DNA of 64,000 bases from Macrobrachium rosenbergii (GCF_040412425.1 NC_089766.1:49319797-49383796), one strand, 5' to 3'. Shown: positions 31,612-42,660, numbered from the stretch's first letter. Notes: a model not told the origin generated them from the letters alone. Numbers and translations are program-made.

Positions 31612-31796
31612 CTATTTTTTCTTTTTAATAAGTGGGATCTCTTCCTTCTGTGTTTCCCTTTAGCTTCTCTTAATTCCTAATGAACACCTTTATATTCTTT
31701 GGAAGCTTGAATTTCAAGTCAGTGGCCCCTTTAGTGGGCTTGTTCCATATGAATAGGGTTCATTTTCTGAATGATAGTAATAATTCTGGTTGTTAT
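31612..31796 (+). mobile_element. LINE 3' tail fragment
   Basis: TTCTTTGGAAGCTTGAATTT, then CAAGTCAGTGGCCCC and GGGCTTGTTCCATATGAATA, ending in a decayed AAT run (AATGATAGTAATAAT). The start near 31612 is marked by TTTTTAATAAGTGGGATCTC. Confidence 0.85.
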
Positions 31797-31877
31797 GAAA
31801 CCTACCTTATATACTCTTTCCAAACAGAGTTTCCGCTGTGTTATGCTGATGCCCATAGATTTTTTTTTTTATCTTTA

Positions 31878-32385
31878 AGGCCCCATCCACACGACCAGAC
31901 TTAGTCCGTTGGCAGAAAAATCTGTAAGCAAACAAAAATCTGTTGTCCAGACGGCCGTGCCTATTATACATAACAACTAACATTTAAAAATAAAAATATT
32001 ATAAGAATATATCCCGTGGATATCAAGTTACATTTGATTCCAGTGATAAACGTATTATAATCCACATGTTCACGATCTCTGTATATTCCAGTGAATATTT
32101 TCATTCACGTGTTACATGTAATTTCTGTAGCAATATAAAATTTATTTTTATGCTTTTCATATTACCTGTTTCTTAAAATAAAATTATTGCATTGTCTCTG
32201 CCACATTCGTATGCCTAGCAGTCATGTACATTACTGAACACCGGACAAAGTCTGGTGTCTGTGCTCAAAGCGCTCTACAGACACTTCGGCCATGTGTACG
32301 GCGGACAGAAGCTGCGAGTCTTTCTGGCAAAGGACAAGTTTATCGCTTTTGTCTGCGGGCAAAGTCGGGTCGTGTGGACGGGGTT
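31878..32385. mobile_element. Terminal-inverted-repeat element with TTA duplication
   Basis: GGCCCCATCCACACGACC at 31879-31896 and GGTCGTGTGGACGGGGTT at 32368-32385 are inverted copies (15 of 18). TTA flanks both ends (31875-31877 and 32386-32388), the duplication made by PIF/Harbinger-type transposases. Similarity continues inward (AGACTTAGTCCG against CGACTTTGCCCG). No transposase ORF, so non-autonomous. The 3-bp duplication is short enough to be chance. Confidence 0.6.
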
Positions 32386-32388
32386 TTA

Positions 32389-32706
32389 GGCTCCAGGTTT
32401 CTCTTGTATAGTCTCTTGCCGCTTTCTCTGAAAAATTCATCGCAATCTGCAAATGGTTTGTGGTAAAAATATGGTTTGCGATAAACAGCATCTACAACAA
32501 TTCCACCTTTGCTGCTCCTAACAAGCGTTATTCTGTATTTTCATGTATACTCGTATACAATTTGTCTTTTTGGGCATCCATCAGTTACTGAAATCTCTGA
32601 CTTCGATCGTAACCTGCAGAACTGTGAAGAATGGTGTAAAGAAAGGTTATTGATTTACATTGACATATGATGGGATTGTACCATTTATTCCTTGTTTTTT
32701 AGGTTA

Positions 32707-32708
<2 letters not shown>
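32389..32708. other. Unique stretch, nothing recognised
   Basis: No supported feature. Confidence 0.35.

Positions 32709-32756
<48 letters not shown>
32709..32756. repeat. (AAT)n microsatellite
   Basis: Sixteen AAT units. Confidence 0.95.
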
Positions 32757-32758
<2 letters not shown>

Positions 32759-32879
32759 TGGGGTAGGTCCACTACAAAGGTAAACAGTGTTGAATGGCAC
32801 AATCAGCGTCACTTCAGTTTGTAATCTGTCTCAGAAAACATGAGAAATTGGAGTTTGCACTCTACATGAGCAGTCATTT

Positions 32880-32950
32880 GCACACAGTAATCTGCCCCGC
32901 ATTAACCCTAAAAGCATAGATTCGAGCCCTGTCCGGACAAATGCACATAA
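32880..32950 (+). ncRNA. Possible B-box remnant of a tRNA-like repeat
   Basis: AGATTCGAGCCCTGTCCGGA followed by CAAATGCACATAAGATATAC resembles the B-box end of the 12855 sequence (AGATTCGAATTCTGTCGAGG then CCAGATACATT). No clear A box. Confidence 0.25.
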
Positions 32951-33013
32951 GATATACAATTGATATGCTTAATATTTGACATTATAAAAAAGGACAAGAG
33001 GAGTAATTGATGA

Positions 33014-33125
<112 letters not shown>

Positions 33126-33239
33126 TATATATGTGTGCTTATGTTTTTGTGTATTGGTAAATATAAGTATATATACATATGTATATATATACTTATATAC
33201 ATTTATGTATATATACATACATGAATCTTTATTACATTT

Positions 33240-33684
33240 GTTAGGAAATGCTATACCTACTGTAAATGAAATTTTATTTTCGTAAGAAGAAATCTAATAT
33301 CCTGCTCTCGTCCTCCACTGGAAGAATTTCGAATCCTTGCCGATAATAAAGTTCTCTACAACTTCTGCAAGTCCAGCTTTCTCCTTTTCCGCCCCTAAGA
33401 ATCTGCAGCTCGCTCACTTGAACTCTTCCCAGCGGTTCTCATACTCCTGATCCTCTTATTCAGACACCGTTTAATCCTATACGCCTTAAGTGTTCTCGAC
33501 TCTCGTATCAGTCAAGAGCTGCGCGCTATCTGGCTTAGATCATATTCTTGCGCGATTCCCCTGGGAGTTTGAAACGGATCGGCCCTTCTGGTTTTGCCCG
33601 ATCATTAAATCCTGCATTCATCCTTCATCCTAACGACGTGCCCTGGCGCAGTCCTTACCAAAGGAGGGTAACTAGATTCTTTTT
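33240..33684. other. Unique stretch, nothing recognised
   Basis: Pyrimidine-rich with balanced composition. No repeat and no supported exon. Confidence 0.35.
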
Positions 33685-34134
33685 CTCCCGAAGGGGAGTA
33701 GTGCCATCAGTGCACCTCACGGGGTGCGATGTAGGCATTACTAAAGGTTCTTTGCAGCGTCCCTTTGGCCCATAGCTGCAACCCCTTTCGTTCTTTTTGC
33801 TGTACCTCCTTCATATTATCATTCTTCCATCTTGCTGTCCACCCTCTCGTAATGGTTATTTCATAGTGGAACCATGAGGTTTTCCTCCTGTTACACCTTT
33901 CAAACCTACCTACTTGCTGTACCTCCATGTTATTTTTCTTCCATGTTGCTGTCCACCCTCTCGTAATAGTTATTTCATAGTGGAACCATGAGGTTTTCCT
34001 CCTGTTACACCTTTCAAACCTACCTACTCTCAAATTCCTTTTCAGAGCTGAATGACCTTATGGGTTCCAATGCTTGGCCTTTGGCCTGAACTCTACTATA
34101 TTCCATTCCATTCCATTCCATTCCGTTCCATTCC
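33685..34134 (+). mobile_element. SINE-A copy with internal tandem duplication
   Basis: A segment of about 112-116 bp (about 33797-33912) is repeated at 33913-34024, including TAGTGGAACCATGAGGTTTT in both. The tail is a run of TTCCA pentamers. Flanks AGATTCTTTT and AGATTGTTTT suggest a 10-bp target-site duplication around the whole unit, so the duplication may predate insertion. Confidence 0.88.
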
Positions 34135-34513
34135 AGATTGTTTTTTTCATTTTTGAGGTAGCACTGCAGTGCACAGCTGTCTCTGTGGAACTTACGTGGT
34201 CCTGTTGTGTTGCCAATATCGAAACTTTTTGAAACTGTTGAAGCTAATCGGCACTAAAACCCAAAGAAGAATAATAATATAATATCGTATTTGACGGGTA
34301 CCTCCTGATTAGCTTGCTCGTGAACTCAAGTCGGGGTATATTGACAAGTAAAGCAAATACAATCTTTTTTTTTTTTTTCAAAACACAATATATATTATTT
34401 ACAAAAGATGACCATTGCAAATTAACGAAGTACAACAAAAAAGGATTGACATAGATTCCTTACATTAACACATGAAGGAACAAGGTTTACATTATATTTA
34501 GGAGCACATCTTA
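34135..34513. other. Unique stretch, nothing recognised
   Basis: A poly(T) run at 34365-34378. No gene. Confidence 0.35.
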
Positions 34514-34594
34514 AAGAAAACACAATAAAGATACACTATCAATAAAGACATTCAAAGAAAACACAATAAAGATACACTATCAATAAAGACATTC
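34513..34594 (+). repeat. 41-bp perfect tandem duplication
   Basis: Two adjacent copies containing AAAGAAAACACAATAAAGAT, then ACACTATCAATAAAGACATTC. Confidence 0.95.
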
Positions 34595-34881
34595 AGTTAC
34601 AATTAAAAATTTATGATTAATACATTTATATGGAAAGCAGTTTCCCAAGGTGTTTTCCTTACATACAATCCTTTCAGTAATATTTCCCTGACTGGGGGAC
34701 GAAAACAAGGAGTTAATAAGCAGAAAAACACCTTTGACAGGTGAGTTGAGTGGGTGGGTGGCGCCGAAGTACTATTAATAGCACTTTGGGTTTTTTTCTC
34801 ATCGTGGTTCTGTTCTATTTTGATGCAATCTCAAGACTTGGGTTTTGTTTTGCGAAAGTTATTTAAAGCTAGAGGACTGAG

Positions 34882-35093
34882 GGACCTTTCCTAGATAGTG
34901 ACCCCCCCCCAGGGGTTTTCGGGGGTCGTTATCTAGGACTAAAATTTCTTGGGGGTCATTATCTTTATGATATTTACAGTTTTTTGTTTATGTTTTTTAC
35001 GGTCATCTCCAACGGGCTTGTACTAAACACGCCGCAAAGGTGGATACATGCCGGGTTAAAACCCTTGGGGGTCGCTATCTAGGAAAGATCCGG
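34882..35093. mobile_element. MITE-like element, about 212 bp
   Basis: The left end GATAGTGACCCCC with CTTTCCTA before it and the right end GGGGGTCGCTATC with TAGGAAAG after it are inverted copies of about 30 bp. Inside, GGGGGTCGTTATC and GGGGGTCATTATC repeat the end sequence at 34923 and 34951. TTGTACTAAACACGCCGCAAAG at about 35018 matches the arm of the fold-back at 7817. No ORF. Confidence 0.7.
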
Positions 35094-35551
35094 ATTGAAA
35101 ATAATAATATGAACGTAAGAACTACTATACAGGTTTAATATAATGTTCCTCTTTCAATTAAAGGGCATCTCTTCATTTCTCTGAATAGAGTAATTGTTTA
35201 GGGAACCTAAGTACCCATTGAGAAAGAGATTGAGACACGGATGATTGTTCTCTTTAAAGTATGTCGCCATTTCGTGACCATACATAGTATTTTATGTATC
35301 GATATTATAGTTTTTAAAATGTACCTATTCCAGGCAACAAATCCTCTTCATGAGTATTTAAGATATAAACGCTCTTGAATGCCAACGTCGTTATACGGTT
35401 GTAGTTGTGTCTTTGTTTTTATTAATTAGCATTGTTCAATTTAAATATTTATTAGTTTGTTGACATATAATTTATTATTTCCAGCTGTTCTCCCAATTTT
35501 AGGAAACTTTTTTTTGGCTTGATATCTAAATGGCTGCACGTTTCGAAACAA
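35094..35551. other. Unique stretch, nothing recognised
   Basis: No supported feature. Confidence 0.35.
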
Positions 35552-35567
35552 CAACAACAACAACAAC

Positions 35568-35646
<79 letters not shown>
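35552..35646. repeat. (CAA)n-(AAT)n microsatellite
   Basis: About six CAA units pass into about 26 AAT units, directly before the fold-back element. Confidence 0.95.
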
Positions 35647-35649
<3 letters not shown>

Positions 35650-35818
35650 GTGTGCAATAAAAATCCACAATTATATAGTACATTATGTAAAATGCACAAA
35701 GACTTTCCAACACTTGAACGTTAGCACTGATGAGGAACACCGTTCAGGTGTTCGAAAGCCTTTGTTTATTTTACATAGCAATACATTTACTATATAATTG
35801 TGGATTTTTATTACACAG
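35650..35818 (+). mobile_element. Fold-back element with best hammerhead-like motif
   Basis: Arms of about 70 bp: TGCAATAAAAATCCACAATT on the left against AATTGTGGATTTTTATTACA on the right. Between them, CTGATGA (35727-35733), a spacer G, stem GAACACC / GGTGTTC (35735-35741 and 35747-35753) with loop GTTCA, then GAAA (35754-35757). This is the order of hammerhead core I, stem II, core II. Penelope-like retroelements are known to carry hammerheads in their terminal repeats, so that origin is plausible. The spacer G is a departure from the canonical core, and activity is not shown. AAT tracts lie on both sides. Confidence 0.65.
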
Positions 35819-35834
35819 ATTGTTTTTTCACGAA

Positions 35835-37061
35835 ATTGTGAATATCTTAGCAGTTATAATAATAATAATAATAAGTAAAACAAAACACTTATGAATTTCA
35901 ATCATCGCCTGGATTAGAACGAAACAACCCAAAGATATTTCTTTTTAGGAATCTGCATGAACTGTTAACATATTCAGTGGATGAAGAGAATCTGACAAAC
36001 TATATTTCAAAGGCAAGTTTCCTGTTCTATTTTCTCTTGCATTTTACCTTCGCGAATAAACACTGCAGAATTTTTTTTTCTCAACCTATCAGTCTCTCCC
36101 TTGTTAAACGAGACACGTACACAGACATAGGTAGTGAGGGCCCGGGAGGAACAGCGCTCTTATCTTTATCATCTGCTGATCTGACCGTGGATAAGGAGAC
36201 ACTGCAATCTAAATGTCGTTAAAAACAAATAAAAAAGGTAGTGTGAGCGGTACACGGCAGGTGGCCTTTGGAAGAATAACAGAATTTTTAAAAGCTGGGG
36301 AACAAGACCCCAAAGAGTTCATGTTCTTTTAAAATTCCAATTTTTTTTTTTTTAATAGAATTGCTGGTATGGATATTACCATCATACCAGGTGTTGCGTG
36401 GAAGTGTCCTCATTGCCCTGTGCTGTTCGAGTGGTTGGGTGGAGTTTATGCATTTCTTCCGGGATGCATATCGGATGCAGAATGAATTGGCTCTCGGCCC
36501 TAATAGAGATTAAGGACGGATCAGCAAAATTAAGACCTCGGTGATTAGCTGATCCTGCTCCGTGCTTCCGATCTGTGATTCACTTTGCATAGACGTGAGA
36601 AAAATGATTTAGGACTTCAAGATATATTTGACAGTATTTCGAGTTACCTATGACTGTGGGCTTCCTTATCTACTGTAATCTAGAGAATTTATGACCTAAT
36701 GCTGCCTTAAAGCTTGGTATTATTTATTGACAAATAGGATGACAGAATAAATCTGGATCATTCAACTTTCAAAATGTGTCTTTCACTCTGCCAGCTCATC
36801 AGGAAATCATTTTAATAGCAGTGTAATGAAACACATGGCATAACACGGCAATGAATCTTAAGAGATAATGACTACAAATTTCCATTTGCAATGCTTTAGG
36901 CGAACTTACGAACTCCATTTGAGAAATGGGACGTACCTCATTTCAACACGTAATTCTGTAGTTTTTGTATTTTAAACATGAATTGAAATCAGGCTAGAAG
37001 TGGCCCGATGGACTATACCGCTTGTTTTTCGCGAATTCGGAATTTTCTCAGAAACAGCTGA
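35835..37061. other. Unique stretch, no gene seen
   Basis: CTGGTATG and CATACCAG form a small hairpin at 36364-36391. ORFs of up to 81 codons show no motif. A poly(T) run at 36344-36355. Confidence 0.4.
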
Positions 37062-37327
37062 TTAAGGTTCTTTGTAGCGTCCCTTCCTCGGCCCCTAGCT
37101 GCAACCCCTTTCATTCCTTTTCCTGCACCTCCTCCGTTCATATTCACTTTCTTCAGTCTGACCTTTCACCCTCTCCTAACAATTGTTTCATAGTGCAACT
37201 GCTTTGAGGTTTTCCTCCTGTTACACCTTTCAAACCTTCTTACTGTCAATTTCCGTTTCAGCGGTGAATGACCTCATAGGTCCAAGCGCTCGGCCTTTCG
37301 CCTAAATTCTATATTCTGTTCTGTTCA
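37062..37327 (+). mobile_element. SINE-A copy, 5' truncated
   Basis: Starts at TTAAGGTTCTTTGTAGCG and ends TATATTCTGTTCTGTTC. Contains AACTGCTTTGAGG, a three-base insertion variant also seen at 20537, 39293 and 60739. Confidence 0.87.
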
Positions 37328-37446
37328 ACAAGAACTGGAAAAAGGGGGGCGAAGAAATCAGTTCAATCGCGGAGCCTGGGATTTACACATGGGGGGTCAA
37401 CCACTTTCCTTGTTAGCCAGACCTCTTCTCGCTTCCAGGTATGGAA

Positions 37447-37848
37447 GATCTTTAATAATCATTAATCGACACCTTCGTGGGATGAAGCCAAAACCAGGTG
37501 ATCTTTAATAAAGATAATCGGGTTTTGACTTCATCCCGCGATGGTGTCGATTAATGATTATTAAAGATCACCTGGTTTTGGCTTCATCCCGTGATATAGT
37601 GTCAATTAATGATTATTAAAGATCACCTGGTTTTGGCTTCATCCCGTGATATAGTGTCAATTAATGATTATTAAAGATCACCTGGTTTTGGCTTCATCCC
37701 ATTATAGCGTCAATTAATTATTATTAAAGATCATCGGGTTTTGACTTCATCCCGCGATGGTGTCGATTAATGATTATTAAAGATCTTCCGGTTTTAACTT
37801 CATCCCGCGATGGTGTCAATTAATGATTATTAAAGATCTTCTGGTTTT
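37447..37848 (+). repeat. 53-55 bp tandem array with inverted first unit
   Basis: Units contain GGTTTTGGCTTCATCCCG and then TCAATTAATGATTATTAAAG. The first unit (37447-37503) is in the opposite orientation to the following six or so (37508-37848), so the array starts with a hairpin. Two subtypes (CACCTGGTTTTGG and CATCGGGTTTTGA or close) are interspersed. Confidence 0.92.
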
Positions 37849-38056
37849 AAAAGGGGAAAACTTTTCTTTATGTTCTTTACATTTGTTTTTCCTAACTCGC
37901 CGAAGCTGCCTGTGTAAATAAATGAATAAAATGGATGAATAAATAGGTAAATAACTCTCCAAAGAGAAAGAAAATCAAAACTGTTATATACCACATTCAT
38001 ACTTTATTTGTAGATAGTGCATGGACCCCTGTGCGGAAAGCTTCCTCAACATTATC

Positions 38057-38064
38057 CCGTTCAT

Positions 38065-38097
<33 letters not shown>

Positions 38098-38270
38098 AGT
38101 ATATGTATATACATAATAATATATATATGTATACGATATATATAATACATATGTATGTACGCATGGGTTTATATATAATATATATACATATATATACATG
38201 CATAAATAAATTAATATATGTATGCATATATAGTACATATCAGTGTTTGTATAGCAGTATATAAATTTTT
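38057..38270. repeat. CA and AT-rich microsatellite block
   Basis: A CA run (38065-38088), then imperfect ATAT and GTAT runs to about 38235. Confidence 0.8.
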
Positions 38271-38620
38271 ATTTGGGCATTTAGAACATGTAAAACGGCA
38301 TTTATCCTTCTTATGAATGATAGTACCGAGTTGCATTTGCACTCTCCCATGAATCACAATAACGAAAACCGCAGACCGAGATGGTATCTGTCCCGTGGTA
38401 TCGGATACCTCATTTATCAGCTCCATTGTGGTCGGATGTTTGTTTGCCAAGGCCATAATATTATTTCGCCTGGAAGAAAGATTGAAAAGAAACACATTAA
38501 CGTACTTTACGGTGAAGACCACCGTGCTAGTAAAAAACCATGTTAGTTGCGAAGATTTTTATGATTTTTACTATTATTAAAAAGCCATGAATATTCATAG
38601 GAATTGGCGTTGATCAAAAA
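38271..38620. other. Unique stretch, nothing recognised
   Basis: Overlapping frames of 77-103 codons on both strands, none with a motif. A small GGTATC / GATACC inverted pair near 38383-38410. Confidence 0.4.
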
Positions 38621-38621
38621 A

Positions 38622-38993
38622 CAAGTAAAAAATGCGCCGAAGTTTCTTCGTCGCTATTGAGTTTTTGTCCGGTGGTGGCCTCAGCCACGGCCCATAAAAC
38701 TCTTAGCCGCGGCCCATGAAACTCAGCCACGGTCCGGTGGTGGCCTATGTTGTTGGTACCTATATTGTTGCTAGAAGCAGCCCACGATTATGGCTAACTT
38801 TAACCTTAATTAAAATAAAACTAGTGAGGCTAGAGGGCTGCAATTTGGTACGTTTGATGATTGGAGGGTGGATGATCAACATACCAATTTGCAGCCCTCT
38901 AGCCTCAGTAGTTTTTAAGATCTGAGGGCGGACAGAATAAAGTGCGGACAGACAGACAAAGCCGGCACAACAGTTTCCTTTTACCGAAAACTA
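38622..38993 (+). mobile_element. Multi-hairpin element (MHE), reference copy
   Basis: Order: CAAGTAAAAAAT leader; hairpin 1 GCGCCGAAG / CTTCGTCGC (38633-38653); a GGTGGCC and CCACGG region that is rearranged here; CACGATTATGGCTAACTTTA; hairpin 3 with 34-base arms (38817-38850 and 38882-38915, two mismatches; arm core GAGGCTAGAGGGCTGCAA); GATCTGAGGGCGGACAG; AAAGCCGGCACAA; and a terminal hairpin AGTTTcCt / cGAAAACT. Other copies add hairpin 2, CCACCGAAAA / TTTTCGGTGG (45892-45920). No ORF, no terminal inverted repeats linking the two ends, and no clear target-site duplication. Class unknown, apparently non-autonomous. Confidence 0.88.
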
Positions 38994-39292
38994 GAACTGC
39001 AGATAACGTCACAATGAAGCTAAATATTTTTATCAACATCAATATAAGAATTGTAAGATCTGATATCTCAATATATAAAGAATAAATTAACATAAATGAA
39101 TACATGTGGTAAAATCCGATAATAAAAGAAGATCAGGTACTCGAGAGTACACTCAGCCGAGAAAATTCAAACCGAACGTTGTGGAAGTGACCATCTGGTG
39201 CCTTGCCCTAACACAGCCCAAGTTTGAAAACAATGATTAAGCAGATATTCAAGTTTTTAATTAAAGGAATTATTATTGAAGTAGGAGATGGA
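38994..39292. other. Unique stretch, nothing recognised
   Basis: No supported feature. Confidence 0.35.
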
Positions 39293-39610
39293 CCCCCGTA
39301 GGGGGTTAGTGCCGTCAGTGCACCTCACAGGGTGCACTGTAGGCATTACTAAAGGTTCTTTGCAGCTTCCCTTCGGCCCCTGACTGCAACCCCTTTCATT
39401 CCTTTCACTGTACTTCCATTCATATTACCATTCTTCCATCTTGCTATCCACCCTCTCCTGCCAATTATTTCATAGTTTAACTGCTTTGAGGTTTTCCTCA
39501 TGTTACACCTTTCAGACCTGCCTACTGTCATTTTCCTTTCCAGCGCTGAATGACCTTGTAGGTCCCAGCGCTTGGCCCTGGGCCTAAACTCTGTAGTCCA
39601 GTCCAGTCTG
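39293..39610 (+). mobile_element. SINE-A copy, full length, with target-site duplication
   Basis: GGAGATGGAC precedes the element (about 39284-39293) and recurs right after the CCAGTCCAGTCT tail (about 39611-39620). Confidence 0.9.
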
Positions 39611-39835
39611 GGAGATGGACAGCTCCACTAACTACCTTGAAACCATTTAACCATCTCGTAAAGGGTTGCGAGATCTGTCACTTATTTTCGAGATCTGTGT
39701 TTCATCTGTCATTTCTTGGTGAAAACTCTGCATTCGTTTATTGTATTAGGTTTCTTAATTAGCTGTTTATTGCCACTTGGTAAAATAGTTTCTGTGGTTT
39801 GTTTATTTCTGGTGGCATATCATATATATAAAATA

Positions 39836-40407
<572 letters not shown>

Positions 40408-40471
<64 letters not shown>
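40408..40471. repeat. (ATT)n microsatellite
   Basis: About 21 ATT units. Confidence 0.95.
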
Positions 40472-40586
40472 GCATTTTAGTAACTTGTAGTTAGGAATAA
40501 GTAACGGGGAAATAAAGTGAGAAAATAAAATGAAAGTGAAGAAAATAAGGGCGAAAGTGGTAAAGGAATTTATTTCTACTTCTTTC

Positions 40587-40644
40587 TCTTCTTCTTCTTC
40601 TTCTTCTTCTTCTTCTTCTTCTTCTTCTTCTTCTTCTTCTTCTT

Positions 40645-40675
<31 letters not shown>

Positions 40676-40688
40676 ACAATAATTTTTC

Positions 40689-40727
<39 letters not shown>

Positions 40728-40728
40728 G
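40587..40728. repeat. (CTT)n and (AAT)n microsatellites
   Basis: A CTT run at 40587-40674 (about 29 units), a short spacer, then an AAT run at 40690-40728. The minus-strand poly-Arg frame through it is an artefact. Confidence 0.95.
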
Positions 40729-40933
40729 GCGGTCAACTCGGGGCGTATTGATAAATTATATAAATATGTTATGATCTCTATACATGTTTGTATGTGCGGC
40801 TTTAACGTTGAAAATATAGAAATTTTATTTTTGAATGAGCTGGTTACTATCAGTCATATGTATATATATATATGTGTGTGTGTATATGTAGATTATATAT
40901 ACATATACACACATATATATATCTATATATCTA

Positions 40934-41123
40934 TCTAATAAAAGGAGCCCATAAAAACTGCAAAATGTAGAAAGTGTTAATGCTATATTTCAGAGAACAA
41001 TTCTGTGTTCCTCCTCAGGCAGGTAATGAATTACCTGCCTGAAGAGGGACACAGTTGTTCTGTGAAATATAGCATTAACACTTTCTATACATTTTGCAAT
41101 TTTTATGGGCTCCTTTTATTAGA
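40934..41123 (+). mobile_element. 190-bp near-perfect palindromic element
   Basis: The arms meet at AATGAATT (about 41028) and extend about 93 bases each way, from TCTAATAAAAGGAGCCC to GGGCTCCTTTTATTAGA. On the plus strand CTGAAGA (41039-41045) precedes hairpin CACAG / CTGTG (41050-41054 and 41060-41064, loop TTGTT), whose last G begins a GAAA. This parallels the hammerhead-like order of the element at 35650. Few arm mismatches suggest a recent origin. Confidence 0.8.
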
Positions 41124-41601
41124 TGGAAAATTCTGTTTTAAAGGAAAGCATTTCACAGTCATATACATATTTATTTATATGTGTGTGTATGCATATTTGT
41201 ATGTGTGAATGCATGCATATCCATGTACTTCGCACTCAGTACTGAGCTGTCATAGAGTAGATAGGATTTGCTCTGATTCTAAAGTACAGAAATTAAATTC
41301 GATAAAAATTTGTGAAAGGAAATCGATATAATTTCGTACTTCTCTTGATGACTGAGTGACAGTCAACTTTTCAACTCAAAGGATCATACATAGGTTTGGA
41401 CCCCAGTTAGTGTACAGTAGGTGCACTTATTAGATATACCTTTAGGGGTGATTCATTTCTTTTGTATGGTGAAAGTGTTGTTGGTGGGATATTTGGTACT
41501 TAATACCTCAAAGCATAAATATTTCATGCGACAATTTCAACACCCTATTTTGATCTTTCAGACTTCTACTTTCGAAGACGTTCAACGAATATTGAAAAGA
41601 A

Positions 41602-41607
<6 letters not shown>
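41124..41607. other. Unique stretch, nothing recognised
   Basis: Includes short GTAT/TGTG patches near 41165-41210. No gene. Confidence 0.35.

Positions 41608-41652
<45 letters not shown>
41608..41652. repeat. (AT)n microsatellite
   Basis: About 22 AT units. Confidence 0.95.
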
Positions 41653-41653
<1 letters not shown>

Positions 41654-41771
41654 AATATGAAGCAAATCCGTCGACTTTTATTTTAATCTATAATAATAAT
41701 AACAATAATAATATATACTACCTATATAATTTATATATATATATTTATATATATATATATATGGAATATAG

Positions 41772-41822
<51 letters not shown>

Positions 41823-41872
41823 CTGCATATCCCGTTCTTATCTAGAGATTAAGACCTACTGCATATCATTTC

Positions 41873-41924
<52 letters not shown>

Positions 41925-41984
41925 TTTATGGATTAAAATAATTGTCGACGGATTTGCTTTATATTTAAATATACTGTAGTATAG

Positions 41985-42060
<76 letters not shown>

Positions 42061-42149
42061 CCGATACAGGTTCATATTATCGTCGATGGATTTGCTTTAT
42101 ATTTAAACTTAATTCGCGGGGAAGCCTTTAAATGCGGAAGCCACGTAAG

Positions 42150-42270
42150 CAAAGGGGTAGCGCCGTTAGTGCACCTCACGTGGGGTACTGTAGGCGTTAC
42201 CGAAGGTTGTTTGCATTTATACCCTGGTTTGCAGCGCCCCTTAATTCGTCCCCTAACAGCACCCACTTTT
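42150..42270 (+). mobile_element. SINE-A-related head, divergent subfamily
   Basis: AGCGCCGTTAGTGCACCTCA, then GTACTGTAGGCGTTACCGAAGG matches the SINE-A head. The downstream part (CAGCACCCACTTTTTAGCC) is unlike SINE-A. The 42530-42660 copy is the mirror image. Confidence 0.6.
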
Positions 42271-42529
42271 TAGCCAATTACTTGACCTTAGTTCCCTCTT
42301 TTCACTAGTTTGAAGCGGCCTTTTCATGATGTGATTATAGTCTCTTGTTGTCTGTATACCCGTTCCTCTTTGAATTTCAGTTCCGAAATATACAAATTTG
42401 AAATGACCATCAGCTGAGGATCATAGCCCACTCTGGGCTCTCTGGGACACTTTGGGCCGTTCAGTGTGGGCCGTTCAGGGCTGAAGACAGTGAAAATACG
42501 GAGTTGGAGAGGTTGGAAAGTACGCTGTA

Positions 42530-42660
42530 AGAAAGGAAGCGAGAACTAAAAGGCTAAAAAGTGGGTGCATATAAGGTCCGAAGGGACCTGCAAACAACCC
42601 TTGGTAACGCCTACAGTACACCACGCTAGGTGCATTGACGGCACTATACCCTCTACGTGG
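42530..42660 (-). mobile_element. SINE-A-related head, divergent subfamily, inverted copy
   Basis: AAAAGTGGGTGCATATAAGG, then CCGAAGGGACCTGCAAACAA and AACGCCTACAGTACACC mirror the 42150 copy. Both carry the same non-SINE-A body, so they duplicated after diverging. Confidence 0.65.

Noticed and set aside
38622..38993. Helitron interpretation of the multi-hairpin element
   Set aside because: It has a terminal hairpin, but the CTRR end just after a hairpin and a 5' TC start are not consistently present across copies.
40491..40736. Poly-arginine frame
   Set aside because: Translation of a CTT microsatellite on the minus strand.
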